Position numbers and translations under genes: made by a program | Assembly: GCF_027853965.1 (NCBI RefSeq) | Contig: NZ_JAQGLB010000015.1 | Span: forward strand, 124,001-188,000 | DNA: 64,000 bases | From: Saccharopolyspora indica | GTDB taxonomy: Bacteria > Actinomycetota > Actinomycetes > Mycobacteriales > Pseudonocardiaceae | Reading direction: 5' to 3' | In this document: positions 43,300-52,153 of the stretch, one piece after another | Layout: the number at the start of each line of letters is the position of its first letter | Numbering within the stretch: the stretch's first letter is position 1 | Notes under the pieces: model-generated | What the model was told of the DNA's origin: nothing | Databases searched by the model: none | The model's input: only the letters and a program-made list of their open reading frames with translations

Positions 43300-44770
43300 C
43301 GACCACCCCGTCGACGCGGCGCGGCAGCCGCCACGGGTTCGCCGCGCGCAGCGCGGGTGGCAGCGCGGCGTCGGGCATGTTCTGGAAGGCCACCGGGCGC
43401 GTGAAGCGCGCGAGCGCGCCGGCGCCGACCGAGGTCGTCGCGGGTTCGGTGGTCGCGGGCCACGGCCCGCCGTGGTGCTGGGCCCAGCCGACCGCGACAC
43501 CGGTCGGCCAGTCGTCCACCACCACGCGCCCGGCGAGGCCGCCGAGCCTCGCGACGAGTGGCGCCACCTCGGGATCGTCGGCGCCTCCGGTCTGCACCGC
43601 GGCGGCCAGGGTTCCCCGCAACCTGCCCAGCGCGCTGTGCAGTTCTCCGGCATCGGCGTACTCGGTGACGATCGCGACCGGGCCGAAGCACTCGTCCAGC
43701 AGGCGCGAGCCGGATTCGAGCTTCTCGATCGGCACCCGCAGCACCGTCGTGTCCACGCTCCAGCCGCCGCGCGGTCCCGGGACGTCGGCGACGACCTCGG
43801 CGCCCGCGCCGACCAGCTCGCGGACCCCGGTGGCAGCAGCGCAGGCGATGGCGTCGGTGAGCATCCACGCGCTCGGGGAGAGCCTGCGCAGCGCCTCGGC
43901 GACGTGCGCGGCGGCGCCGGTCCCGGCAGGCGCGAACAGCAGTCCCGGCTTGGTGCAGTACTGCCCGGCTCCCCGGGTGAACGACGCCGCGAAACCGTCG
44001 GCGATCCCGGGCATCCGCGCGGCCGCGCTCGTGGTCACCACCACGGGGTTGACGGTGCCCATCTCGGCGAACACGGGGACGACCACCTCGCGTTCGTTCG
44101 CCATCCGCCACAGCGCCAGGCCGGCCCGCTGCGAGCCGGTGAACGCGACGGCCGCGGTGCGCTCGGAGCGCACCAGCGCGGACCCGGCCTCGAATCCGGT
44201 GACCAGCGAGAACAGGCCCTCCGGCGCGGAGGTGCCGGTGAGCGCGTCGCGGGTGAGCCGGGCGAGCGCCTGGCTCAGCCGCGGGTGCGCCGGGTGGCCC
44301 TTGACCACCACGGGGCACCCGGCCGCGAGCGCCGACGCCGTGTCGGTGCCCAGCACGCCGAACGCGAACGGGAAGTTGCTCGCGCCGAACACGGCCACCG
44401 GGCCGAGCGGCACGCGGACGCGCGCCAGCGCGGGATCCCCGGTGTCGACCGTGGCGTCCAAGAAGGAGCCCTCGGTGGCGACACCGGCGTAGAACCGCAA
44501 CTGGGCCGACGTGCGGCCGATCTCCATCCGCAGCCGGTCCTCGCCGAGCGCGGTTTCCTCGTCGGCGAGCCGGACGAGTCCGGGTGCCGCGTCGAGGGCG
44601 TCGGCGATGGCGGCGAGCCACGTCGCGCGCTCCGCGGGCGCGGTCGCCGCGATGGACGGCGCCGCGGAGGCCGCGGCATCGAGCGCGGCGCCGACCTCCG
44701 CCGCCGTGCTCGCGGGCACTTCCGCGACGGCGGCTCCGGTCCGCGCGTCGTAGCTGATGTCAGCGGTCAT
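43271..44770 (-). CDS. Aldehyde dehydrogenase (2-ketoglutarate semialdehyde type)
   Basis: NAD(P)-dependent aldehyde dehydrogenase of 499 residues. Seen are the cofactor segments FGASNFPFAFGVLG and VVKGHPAHPRLS, the motif AFTGSQRAG, the catalytic glutamate in FAEMGTVNPVVV and the nucleophile in GAGQYCTKPG. The pattern GQYCTKPG is that of the 2,5-dioxovalerate/2-ketoglutarate-semialdehyde branch, which oxidises omega-oxo acids. It overlaps the upstream C45 hydrolase gene by ATGA and is the last gene of the importer operon. In this locus it would oxidise the aldehyde made by the amine oxidase on the other strand. Confidence 0.9.
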   Translation of the reverse strand: MTADISYDARTGAAVAEVPASTAAEVGAALDAAASAAPSIAATAPAERATWLAAIADALDAAPGLVRLADEETALGEDRLRMEIGRTSAQLRFYAGVATEGSFLDATVDTGDPALARVRVPLGPVAVFGASNFPFAFGVLGTDTASALAAGCPVVVKGHPAHPRLSQALARLTRDALTGTSAPEGLFSLVTGFEAGSALVRSERTAAVAFTGSQRAGLALWRMANEREVVVPVFAEMGTVNPVVVTTSAAARMPGIADGFAASFTRGAGQYCTKPGLLFAPAGTGAAAHVAEALRRLSPSAWMLTDAIACAAATGVRELVGAGAEVVADVPGPRGGWSVDTTVLRVPIEKLESGSRLLDECFGPVAIVTEYADAGELHSALGRLRGTLAAAVQTGGADDPEVAPLVARLGGLAGRVVVDDWPTGVAVGWAQHHGGPWPATTEPATTSVGAGALARFTRPVAFQNMPDAALPPALRAANPWRLPRRVDGVVVSPASSGAR

Positions 44771-45864
44771 GCGAACGCCCCTCCTCCGGTGGAACACGTG
44801 ATCCACGACCGCTCGTCGACCGTGCACGGGCCGCCGTGGTGGACGTGCAGGCTGTGCGCGGCGACGTCGATCGAGAGGGTGGCCAGGCTTTCCCAGCGCT
44901 CGTGCGCGGGCAACGCGAGGTCCGCGTGCGCGCAGATCGGGGCACCGCTGTCCCGGTGGACGCACAGCGCGCGAGCGCGCTCGGTGCGGTCTTCCGCGCC
45001 CAGCGCCGCGCCCCCGTGCTCCCGCAGCCATGCGTAGCGGTCGAGCGTGCTCGACACGTCCGCCGTCGTGCGCTCGCCGGAGGCCAGCGACGGATCGAGG
45101 AAGTGGTTGGTGTGCAGCAGGAACCCGTTCTCGGGGTGCAGCTCGGCGACCCCCGCCGGACACAGCTCGACGCAGCGCGCCCCGTCGCGGGTGACGACGG
45201 TGAGCACCGACGACGCCGACAGCCGCGCCGAACGCGCGATCCGCACCGCATCGTCCGCAGTGGTCGCTTCGTCGAGGATGCGGCGGGCGACGACGTGCAC
45301 CGGCACACCGATCTCGGCGCCGTCCGACCGGTGGCGCAGCACGTTGAAGTGCAGTCCCAGGCCCGCGTCGTTGACGCCGATCTTGCCCACCACGCCGAAC
45401 TCGGTGAACGTGGCGACCCGGCGGCCCGTCCCGGTGGTGAGCGTCCACGCGAGCATCGCGCCGCGCAGCACGTCGTGCCAGTCCCAGGTCTGCACCGTGC
45501 GCGGTGGTGTCCCGTCGCCGGGCAGCACCACCGACGTGGAGCACTCGCCCTCACCGGTGACGGCCGCCGCCGCGAGGATCTCGGTCCGGGCGTTGAGCGC
45601 GCCGAGCTGCCACGCGGGCAGTCCGCTGCCCTCGGCCATGCCGGCGATCTCCGCGCCCAGCGACGGCGCCCACGCGCCGATCTCCGCGAGCGCCGCCGCG
45701 CCGTGGTCCCGCACCTGGTGCGGGTGCAGCCCGTGCGCGGTGAACAGGCGCGCGTACCCGGCGAAGGTCTCGCGGAGCCCGTCCCGGCAGGCCGCGCCGA
45801 GTTCCCGGCCGCGCGCGGCCGGTTCGGTCTCGGTGCTCGCGTGCCGCGGAACCAGCGCGTTCAT
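44767..45864 (-). CDS. C45-family acyltransferase/amide hydrolase (penicillin acyltransferase-like)
   Basis: Ntn-fold hydrolase related to isopenicillin N acyltransferase, 365 residues. The family autocleaves before a cysteine that becomes the nucleophile; here Cys108 in TGEGECSTSVV fits. Downstream conserved blocks are TWDWHDVLRG, FTEFGVVGKIGVNDAGLGL and HTNHFLDPSL. It carries no signal peptide, so it would act in the cytoplasm. Members hydrolyse or transfer N-acyl groups from amides. It lies between P1 hydrolase and aldehyde dehydrogenase genes with ATGA overlaps on both sides, implying that both amidases act on the imported substrate. Confidence 0.85.
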   Translation of the reverse strand: MNALVPRHASTETEPAARGRELGAACRDGLRETFAGYARLFTAHGLHPHQVRDHGAAALAEIGAWAPSLGAEIAGMAEGSGLPAWQLGALNARTEILAAAAVTGEGECSTSVVLPGDGTPPRTVQTWDWHDVLRGAMLAWTLTTGTGRRVATFTEFGVVGKIGVNDAGLGLHFNVLRHRSDGAEIGVPVHVVARRILDEATTADDAVRIARSARLSASSVLTVVTRDGARCVELCPAGVAELHPENGFLLHTNHFLDPSLASGERTTADVSSTLDRYAWLREHGGAALGAEDRTERARALCVHRDSGAPICAHADLALPAHERWESLATLSIDVAAHSLHVHHGGPCTVDERSWITCSTGGGAFA

Positions 45865-46874
45865 CGGGCGCTCGCCAGGACCGCGTCCCACGCGAGCTCG
45901 GAGGCCAGCGCGCCGAACCCGGTCGCGTTGACGCCCTGCAGCTCGACCTCGTCGGTGGTGAGCGCGTACAGGGTGTCGCCGTCGAGCTCGGTGTGGAACG
46001 GGTGGATGGCCCGGTGCATCGAGCTGTGCACCTGGGTGGCGAACTGCTTCAGCGCGACGTCGTTGAGCTTCGCGTTGGTCACCACCACGGTCAGCGTCGT
46101 GTTGCCGGACGCCGTGCGCGCGGTCCCGGTGCCCGCTGCCGCGGCGGCGTAGTCGTCCGCGGGCATGCGGCGCTCGCCGGTTTCGGCGTGGTAGTTGCCG
46201 CGCACCACCGTGCCGTCGCGGTCCACGATCACGCCGACGGCGTTGACCACGGTCGCGACGAGCACCTTCAGCTCGCCGTACCGGCCGAAGGCCGCGCCCT
46301 GCCCGGCGAACTCGGCCCGCGAGAAGTCGATCTTGCCGACCGAGGCCGACCGGCCCGCGCCGCAGCGGCCGACGGGGAACCGCCCCTCGACGGCGTTGTC
46401 CAGCGCGGCCTTCCCGAGGGCGAGGTCGGGCGCGATCGCGGTGTCCCGCACGGAGAAGTCGTAGATGACGGAGCCGGAGACGTGCTGCAACGCGGCCCAG
46501 TGCGTGCGGTTCTCCGCGCGGTGCAGCAGTGCGGTGCTCACCCCCGCCGCCGCTTCCAGCCCGTACACAGAGCCGCCCGCGAGCACGATGGCCTGGTGGA
46601 AGCCGTAGCCGCCGGACATGCCGACCGCGCCGCCCCGGGCGTCGATCGCGGTCCGCGCGCCGCCCGGCACGTGGATCACCGTGCAGCCGGTCGGTCCCTC
46701 GGCGTACTCGGCGGTGCCGACGTGCACGCCGGGGATGTCGAAGGCGACGACCGAGTCGCCGGGACTCGGCTGCGGGGTCAGCATCACGTCGTCGTTGGTG
46801 AGCACCCCGGGCGCGAAGGCCGAGGCGGTGGCCGGTCGCGGCGCAGTGCCGTTGGTTCCGCTGGCAACACTCAC
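45861..46874 (-). CDS. P1-family (DmpA/NylC-like) autoprocessing hydrolase
   Basis: Ntn-type hydrolase of 337 residues. The self-cleavage point is visible in TASGNTTLTVVVTNA: cleavage between Asn258 and Thr259 would free an N-terminal threonine nucleophile, the same Asn-Thr junction and nearly the same position as in the nylon-oligomer hydrolase NylC. Other family blocks are GVHVGTAEY, GCTVIHVPGGARTAIDARGGAVG and AIVLAGGSVYGLEAAAGV. GTG start overlaps the upstream ATPase stop. P1 enzymes include beta-aminopeptidases and amide-oligomer hydrolases, so the imported substrate may be an unusual peptide or oligoamide. No signal peptide. Confidence 0.88.
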   Translation of the reverse strand: MSVASGTNGTAPRPATASAFAPGVLTNDDVMLTPQPSPGDSVVAFDIPGVHVGTAEYAEGPTGCTVIHVPGGARTAIDARGGAVGMSGGYGFHQAIVLAGGSVYGLEAAAGVSTALLHRAENRTHWAALQHVSGSVIYDFSVRDTAIAPDLALGKAALDNAVEGRFPVGRCGAGRSASVGKIDFSRAEFAGQGAAFGRYGELKVLVATVVNAVGVIVDRDGTVVRGNYHAETGERRMPADDYAAAAAGTGTARTASGNTTLTVVVTNAKLNDVALKQFATQVHSSMHRAIHPFHTELDGDTLYALTTDEVELQGVNATGFGALASELAWDAVLASAR

Positions 46875-47620
46875 AATGCCTCCACTAGTTTCCTCGAGTA
46901 CTCGTGCTCCGGGGTGCCGAAGAAGACCGCGGCGGGGGCGGTCTCCACCAGCTCGCCGCGCCGCATCACCGCAACCCGGTCGGCGACGTAGCGCACCGCG
47001 CCGATGTCGTGGCTGATGAACAGCGCCGCGAAGGAGAACTCCGCGCGCAGGTCCTTGATCAGGTTGAGGATCTGGGCCTGCACCGACACGTCCAGCGCGC
47101 TGACCGCCTCGTCGAAGACGACGAACGGCGGCCGGGTGATCAGCGCCCGCGCGATGGACACCCGCTGCCGCTGCCCTCCGGAGAGCTGGTGCGGGAAGCG
47201 CTGCGCGAACGACCCGCCCAGCCCCACCTGGTCGAGCGCGGCGAGCACCCGCTCGTCCACCTCGGCCCGGTCCGCTCCGCCGAGCACGACCAGCGGCTCG
47301 GCGACGCACTGCCCGACGCGCATGCGCGGGTTCAGCGACCACTGCGGATGCTGCAACACCGCCTGCATCCTGCCGGTGAGTTCCGCGCGCCGCTTGGGGA
47401 AGGGCTTGCCCTCGAATCGCGCGGTGCCGCTGGTGGGCCGCTGCAACCCGAGGGAGACCATGCTCGTCGTGGTCTTGCCGGAGCCGGATTCTCCCACCAG
47501 ACCGAGGATCTCGCCCTCGGCCACAGACAGCGACACCCCGCGCACGGCGTGCACCTGCCTGCGCCGCCACGGCGGTCCGGAGCTGAACGTGACGCCGACG
47601 TCGTCGAGTTCCAGGATCAC
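46871..47620 (-). CDS. Peptide-type ABC importer ATP-binding subunit (DppF-like)
   Basis: ATPase of 249 residues with Walker A GLVGESGSGKTTTS, signature HQLSGGQRQRVSIARAL, Walker B VVFDEAVSALDVSVQ and H-loop LFISHDIGAVR. It belongs to the oligopeptide/nickel branch, second ATPase. It is shorter than most DppF proteins because the C-terminal oligopeptide domain is reduced. GTG start overlaps the previous stop by GTGA. It pairs with the DppD-like ATPase encoded immediately upstream. Confidence 0.93.
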   Translation of the reverse strand: MILELDDVGVTFSSGPPWRRRQVHAVRGVSLSVAEGEILGLVGESGSGKTTTSMVSLGLQRPTSGTARFEGKPFPKRRAELTGRMQAVLQHPQWSLNPRMRVGQCVAEPLVVLGGADRAEVDERVLAALDQVGLGGSFAQRFPHQLSGGQRQRVSIARALITRPPFVVFDEAVSALDVSVQAQILNLIKDLRAEFSFAALFISHDIGAVRYVADRVAVMRRGELVETAPAAVFFGTPEHEYSRKLVEAL

Positions 47621-48552
47621 CGGCCGACCTCCGTGGTCAGGTGGCACAGCACGTCGCGTTCGCCCGTCGACACCAGGGGAGGGCGGTCCGACGAGCAGGA
47701 GGCGTGCGCTTCCGGGCAGCGGGGCGCGAACGCGCAGCCCGCGGCGGAGCCGGTGAGCACCGGTGGCTGACCGGGGATCGGCACCAGCCGCTCGCCGTCG
47801 GCGACCGCCCCGGGCACGGCCCGCACCAGCGCGGCGGTGTAGGGGTGGCGGGGTGCGGCCAGCACCGCGCTCGCCGGGCCGGACTCGACGATCCGCCCGC
47901 CGTACATCACCACCACCCGGGAACAGCGCTTCGCCACGGCCGGAAGATCGTGGCTCAGCCACAGGATCGTGGTGCCCGCCTCGGCCGCCAGCGAGAAGAT
48001 CACCCCCAGGACCTCCTCGCGGATCTGGCTGTCCAGCGCGGCCGTCGGCTCGTCGGCGATCAGGATCTCCGGTTCTCCCGCCATCGCCATGGCGATCGCG
48101 ACGCGCTGCGCCATCCCGCCGGAGAGCTGGTGCGGGTAGGACCTGGCCACCCGCTCGGGATCCGGGAGCCGCACGCGCTGCAGGTGCGCCACGACGTCGC
48201 CGCGCCCGCGCAGCACCAGCTCGACCTGCTTGCCGACGCGCATCGTGGGATCGAGCGAGCCGATCGGCTCCTGGAACACCCAGCCGAGCCTCTCGCGCCG
48301 GAGAGCGCGGAGTTCCTTGGGGCGCAAGGCGTTCACGTCCTGGCCGCCGATCCGCACGGCACCGCTGACGACGGTCGCGGCGCCGGGCAGCAGACCGCCG
48401 ATCGCCGAGCCCAGCGTGGACTTGCCGGAGCCGGACTCGCCGACGATGCCGATGGTCTCGGCAGGCTCCACCGCGAGCGTGGCGCCGTCGAGCGCGCGCA
48501 CGCCCGAGGAGTAGTCGACGACGAGGTCGTCGACGTGCAGAAGGTGCGTCAT
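47617..48552 (-). CDS. Peptide-type ABC importer ATP-binding subunit (DppD-like)
   Basis: ATPase of 311 residues with Walker A GIVGESGSGKSTLG, signature HQLSGGMAQRVAIAMAM, Walker B LIADEPTAALDSQ and H-loop LWLSHDLPAVA. The C-terminal oligopeptide-transport domain is complete, including the cysteine motif CAFAPRCPEAHASCSSDRP, which in some family members binds an iron-sulfur cluster. It starts in an ATGA overlap with the DppC-like permease gene. Confidence 0.94.
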   Translation of the reverse strand: MTHLLHVDDLVVDYSSGVRALDGATLAVEPAETIGIVGESGSGKSTLGSAIGGLLPGAATVVSGAVRIGGQDVNALRPKELRALRRERLGWVFQEPIGSLDPTMRVGKQVELVLRGRGDVVAHLQRVRLPDPERVARSYPHQLSGGMAQRVAIAMAMAGEPEILIADEPTAALDSQIREEVLGVIFSLAAEAGTTILWLSHDLPAVAKRCSRVVVMYGGRIVESGPASAVLAAPRHPYTAALVRAVPGAVADGERLVPIPGQPPVLTGSAAGCAFAPRCPEAHASCSSDRPPLVSTGERDVLCHLTTEVGR

Positions 48553-49379
48553 ACCAGCGACCGAGCCTCCCTCGGTTCGAGACCGTCGCGCAGACCGTCG
48601 CCGAACACGTTGATGGCCAGGATCGCCGCGACCAGCACGATCCCGGGGACGATGACCAGCCACGGCGCCGCGAGCAGGTAGGTGCTGCCCTGCTGGAGCA
48701 GCGCGCCGAGCGAGGACTGCGGCGGCTGCACGCCGAAGCCGAGGAAGCTGAGCCCGCCCTCGACGAGGATGCCCACCGACAGCGCGTAGGTGCCCTGCAC
48801 CGCGATGGTGCCGGACAGGTTGGGCAGCAGGTGCCGGACCAGGATGCGCGGCCAGCGCGCGCCGCTGATCACCGCGGAGGTCACGTACTCCCGCTCGGCC
48901 ACCGCGACCGCCGCCGCGCGCACCACGCGCGTCATCAGCGGGATGGTGATGAGGACGATGCTGCACAGCGTCGCCGTTCGGCCGGGCCCGACCACGGCGG
49001 CGACGAGGATCGCGAGCACGATCGTCGGGAACGAGTGCAGCACCTCGATCAGCCGCATCACGACCTCGCCGAGCCAGCCGCCGCGGTAGCCGGCTGCGAT
49101 GCCGAGCAGCGTGGCCAGCACGGCGGTGACCAGCACCGCAGCCGCCGAGAGCAGCAGCGTGCTGCCGATGCCTTCGAGCAGCCGGGGCAGCATCGAGCGG
49201 CCAAGCTCGTCGGTCCCCAGCAGAAAGTCGGCGCCCGGCGGGGAGAGCCGCGGCCCCACCATGGCATCGGGGTCACCGCCGATCCCGGTCGCCGTGCCCA
49301 CGGCCGAGGCGAGCACCAGCACCGCCAGGCACACCAGGCCGGAACGGGTGAGCCAGTCCGCGTTGCGCCACCAGATCAT
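48549..49379 (-). CDS. Peptide-type ABC importer permease (DppC-like)
   Basis: Membrane permease of 276 residues with an N-terminal single TM segment and five more in the core. The cytoplasmic coupling loop reads EYVTSAVISGARWPRILVRHLLPN, the EAA motif of this family, and FLLGTDELGRSMLPRLLEG is the classical DppC block after TM1. ATGA overlap with dppB-like upstream gene. Confidence 0.93.
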   Translation of the reverse strand: MIWWRNADWLTRSGLVCLAVLVLASAVGTATGIGGDPDAMVGPRLSPPGADFLLGTDELGRSMLPRLLEGIGSTLLLSAAAVLVTAVLATLLGIAAGYRGGWLGEVVMRLIEVLHSFPTIVLAILVAAVVGPGRTATLCSIVLITIPLMTRVVRAAAVAVAEREYVTSAVISGARWPRILVRHLLPNLSGTIAVQGTYALSVGILVEGGLSFLGFGVQPPQSSLGALLQQGSTYLLAAPWLVIVPGIVLVAAILAINVFGDGLRDGLEPREARSLV

Positions 49380-50335
49380 CGCTTCCGTCCCTTCGCAGCA
49401 CCGAAGCGCGGATCGAGCACGCCCGCGACGGCGTCGGTCAGCATCGTCGTCACGACGAAGACCACGGCCGCCAGCAGCACGCCCGCCTGAACCACCGCGT
49501 AGTCCCGCCGGCCCACCGCCTGCACGAGATAGGTGCCCACACCGGGCAGGTTGAACAGGTACTCGACGATCACCGCGCCACCGAGCAGGTAGGCGGTGAC
49601 GGTCGTGAGCACGGTGACGACCGGGATGGCGGCGTTGCGCAGCACGTGGCGGACCACGATGGACACCGGGCTCTCGCCGCGCGCGACGCACGCCGTGATG
49701 TAGGTCTCCACCAGCACGTTCAGCACCGCGTCGCGGGTGGTCCGGGCGGTCACGGCGATCACGAACACCGACAGCACGGCGGCCGGCAGCACCATCGACC
49801 GGAGATTGCCCACCGGGTCCTCGCCGAACGGCACGTAGCCGCCCACGGTGAGGCCGAGCGCGTAGCGGGAGAACAGGAACACCACGACGCTGCCGAGCAC
49901 GAACTCCGGCACGCTCACGCCGAGACCGCTCAGCAACCTGCCGACGGCACCGCCCCTGGCGCGCACCGCGGTCCAGACGCCGAGCGGCACGCCGATCAGG
50001 ACGGCGGCCACCACACCGGAGAGGGCCAGCTGCACGGTCACCGGCAGCCGCAGCCCGAACTCCGCGGTCACCGGCTCACCGGTGATCATCGAGGCGCCGA
50101 GGTCCCCGGTGAGCGCGGTGCCCAGCCACCGCCAGTACTGCACGGGGATGCTCTGGTCGAGCCCGTACTTCGCCGCGACCGCGGCCTGCTGCTCGGGACT
50201 CGCGAACGGCCCGAGCACGACCTCGGCGAAGCCGCCGGGCATCAGCCGGGAGGTGGCGAAGATCAGGATCGAGACGAGGAACAGGATCACCACGGCGCCC
50301 ACCGCCCGCCGCAGCCACCACGTGAACAGTCGCAC
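49376..50335 (-). CDS. Peptide-type ABC importer permease (DppB-like)
   Basis: Membrane permease of 319 residues. TM1 (AVGAVVILFLVSILIFATSRL) is followed by a large outside loop with YGLDQSIPVQYWRWL and GDLGAS, then five TM segments and the coupling loop YITACVARGESPVSIVVRHVLRN. GTG at 50335 follows AGGAGG closely. Eight bases separate it from the stop of the binding-protein gene. Confidence 0.93.
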   Translation of the reverse strand: MRLFTWWLRRAVGAVVILFLVSILIFATSRLMPGGFAEVVLGPFASPEQQAAVAAKYGLDQSIPVQYWRWLGTALTGDLGASMITGEPVTAEFGLRLPVTVQLALSGVVAAVLIGVPLGVWTAVRARGGAVGRLLSGLGVSVPEFVLGSVVVFLFSRYALGLTVGGYVPFGEDPVGNLRSMVLPAAVLSVFVIAVTARTTRDAVLNVLVETYITACVARGESPVSIVVRHVLRNAAIPVVTVLTTVTAYLLGGAVIVEYLFNLPGVGTYLVQAVGRRDYAVVQAGVLLAAVVFVVTTMLTDAVAGVLDPRFGAAKGRKR

Positions 50336-50343
50336 GAGTCCTC

Positions 50344-51951
50344 CTAGTCGGTGCGCAGCCGGAAGTCGGCGATGCCGCGGAACAGGTGGCCGTAGCCCTC
50401 GGTCTCGTAGAACGTGGGGCTGACCGCGTCGGACCGGAAGCCGACCAGCGCGGGTTTGGTGACGAGCGGAATCATCTGGCCGTCGGTGTCGACCGCGTCG
50501 CAGAGCTCCTGCAGCGCGGTGGTGCGCTCGGGGCCCGCCGGGGTCTCGATGGCCTTGTCGATCGCGGCGTTGAGCGCGGGATTCGGTGCCATGAAACCGG
50601 CGTTGAACCCGGCCTGCTCGGGGTTCCACCACCTGCCGGCCATGCCCGCGTCGGCGTACCCGGCGAACCAGGACAGCGCCGCGTCGAAGGTGGCGGGCAC
50701 CTCGCCGTAGACCTCGCCCGCCCAGCTGCCCTCGTCGAGCTGCTCGATGCTCACCCGGATCCCGATGCGCTCGAGGTTCTGCTGGATCACCTGCGCGACG
50801 GCGGGCGCGGGCCCTGTCGAGTACGCCGCGAGCCGGAAGGTCAGGTTCTCGGAGCCGGCCTCCCGGAGCAGCTGCCGCGCCCGGTCCAGGTCGGCCTGCG
50901 CCGAGGGCACCAGCGCCGGATCGCATGCGCCGGGCAGCGCGACCGGAGTGACGCCGGTGGGCCTGCCGAGGCCGCCCAGCGCGGAGTCGGCCATCGCCTG
51001 CCGGTCCAGCGCGATGTTGATCGCCTGGCGCACCCGCGGGTCGTCGAACTTCCCGCCGGGCGCGTTGCTGTTGAGCATCAGGTAGTAGAAGTCGGTGGTG
51101 GTCTGCGCGCCGATGCGGGTGCCGCGGGCGCCGTTGAGCAGCTTCGGCGCGTCGACGTTGCCGAGCATCGCCACGTCGGCGCTGCCGTTCTGCAACGCGG
51201 CCATCCTGGCTTGCTCCTGCGCCGAGATCACCACGGTGACGGTGTCGGCAGCGGGCTTTCCCGCCGCCCAGTAGCCGGTTCTGCGCTTGAACCGCCACGA
51301 GACGTCCTGGCGGTGCGTCTCGACCTCGAACGGTCCGGTGCCCAGCATGGTCTTGGCGGGATCGAGCGATCCTTCCGAGATCTCCTTCATGGGAAGCACG
51401 GCGGCGGGCACGTTGGCGAGCGCGGCCAGAAACGGCGCGTACGGCCGGGAGAGCTTCACCGCGACGGTCCGGTCGTCCACTGCGGACACTCGCTCGACGG
51501 GGCCGACCTGCGCCTGCCACACGCCCTGACCGGCGAGCAGGCGTTGCAGACTGCCCACCACGTCGTCGGCGGTCATCGCCCTGCCGTTGGAGAAGGTGAC
51601 GGCGTCGCGCAGGTGGAACACGTACTCGGTGGGGCTCGGGGTCTCCCAGCTCTCGGCCAGCGCCGGTTGGACGCCGAAGTCGGGGCCGACGGTCACCAGC
51701 GTCTCGTAGACCAGCGACATGAGCTGCCACGACGTGGCGACGTCGGCGAGCTGCGGGTCGAGTCCGGTGGCGGCGCCGATGTCGACGGTCATCTGCAGGT
51801 CGAGCGTCCCGCCCGCGGGCACGGCACCGTCGGCGACCGCGAGGTAGCCCGGCACGTCCGAGCGCGCGGTGGTGCTGTCGAGCGGAGCCGCGGAGCAGCC
51901 CGCGAGCGCGACGACCGTCCCGGCGGCGCAGGCGAAGTGGGAAATCCGCAT
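50344..51951 (-). CDS. Substrate-binding lipoprotein of the peptide-type ABC importer (SBP family 5)
   Basis: Extracellular binding protein of 535 residues. A signal peptide ends in lipobox VALAGC, with Cys19 as the lipidated residue, and the mature protein has the family-5 blocks LAESWETPSPTEYVFHLRDAVTFSNGRAMTADDVVGSL and GTGPFEVE, DPRVRQAINIALDRQAMAD. It is the first gene of the importer operon (binding protein, two permeases, two ATPases, P1 hydrolase, C45 hydrolase, aldehyde dehydrogenase). Its promoter region holds two LacI-type palindromes. Ligand specificity cannot be read from sequence; family 5 binds peptides, opines, nickel complexes and oligomers. Confidence 0.92.
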   Translation of the reverse strand: MRISHFACAAGTVVALAGCSAAPLDSTTARSDVPGYLAVADGAVPAGGTLDLQMTVDIGAATGLDPQLADVATSWQLMSLVYETLVTVGPDFGVQPALAESWETPSPTEYVFHLRDAVTFSNGRAMTADDVVGSLQRLLAGQGVWQAQVGPVERVSAVDDRTVAVKLSRPYAPFLAALANVPAAVLPMKEISEGSLDPAKTMLGTGPFEVETHRQDVSWRFKRRTGYWAAGKPAADTVTVVISAQEQARMAALQNGSADVAMLGNVDAPKLLNGARGTRIGAQTTTDFYYLMLNSNAPGGKFDDPRVRQAINIALDRQAMADSALGGLGRPTGVTPVALPGACDPALVPSAQADLDRARQLLREAGSENLTFRLAAYSTGPAPAVAQVIQQNLERIGIRVSIEQLDEGSWAGEVYGEVPATFDAALSWFAGYADAGMAGRWWNPEQAGFNAGFMAPNPALNAAIDKAIETPAGPERTTALQELCDAVDTDGQMIPLVTKPALVGFRSDAVSPTFYETEGYGHLFRGIADFRLRTD

Positions 51952-52000
51952 CGGACCTCAGCTTTCCGGTCGCGGCCTGACGACCGCGGTGCCGACCAGT

Positions 52001-52018
52001 GCCGGAACGTTCCGACAT
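52001..52018. promoter_or_regulatory. LacI-type operator 1 (near-perfect palindrome)
   Basis: TGCCGGAACGTTCCGACA, one mismatch from the perfect palindrome at 52112. It lies 50 bases upstream of the binding-protein start and would control the leftward importer operon. Central CG symmetry is typical of LacI-family operators. Confidence 0.78.
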
Positions 52019-52111
52019 GGGCAGCGATTAAACGGCGGCAGCCCGGTCGCGTCAACCCCCAGATGCTGTTCATTGACCGGCTATCGCCGAGTGGTTAACG
52101 TGACCGGACAA

Positions 52112-52129
52112 TGCCGGAACGTTCCGGCA
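52112..52129. promoter_or_regulatory. LacI-type operator 2 (perfect palindrome)
   Basis: TGCCGGAACGTTCCGGCA, an 18-bp perfect palindrome 25 bases before the amine oxidase start. Its centre is 111 bp from operator 1, suitable for looping by a tetrameric LacI-type protein. Confidence 0.8.
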
Positions 52130-52153
52130 GTGCTGCGACCCCCAGGAGATCCA

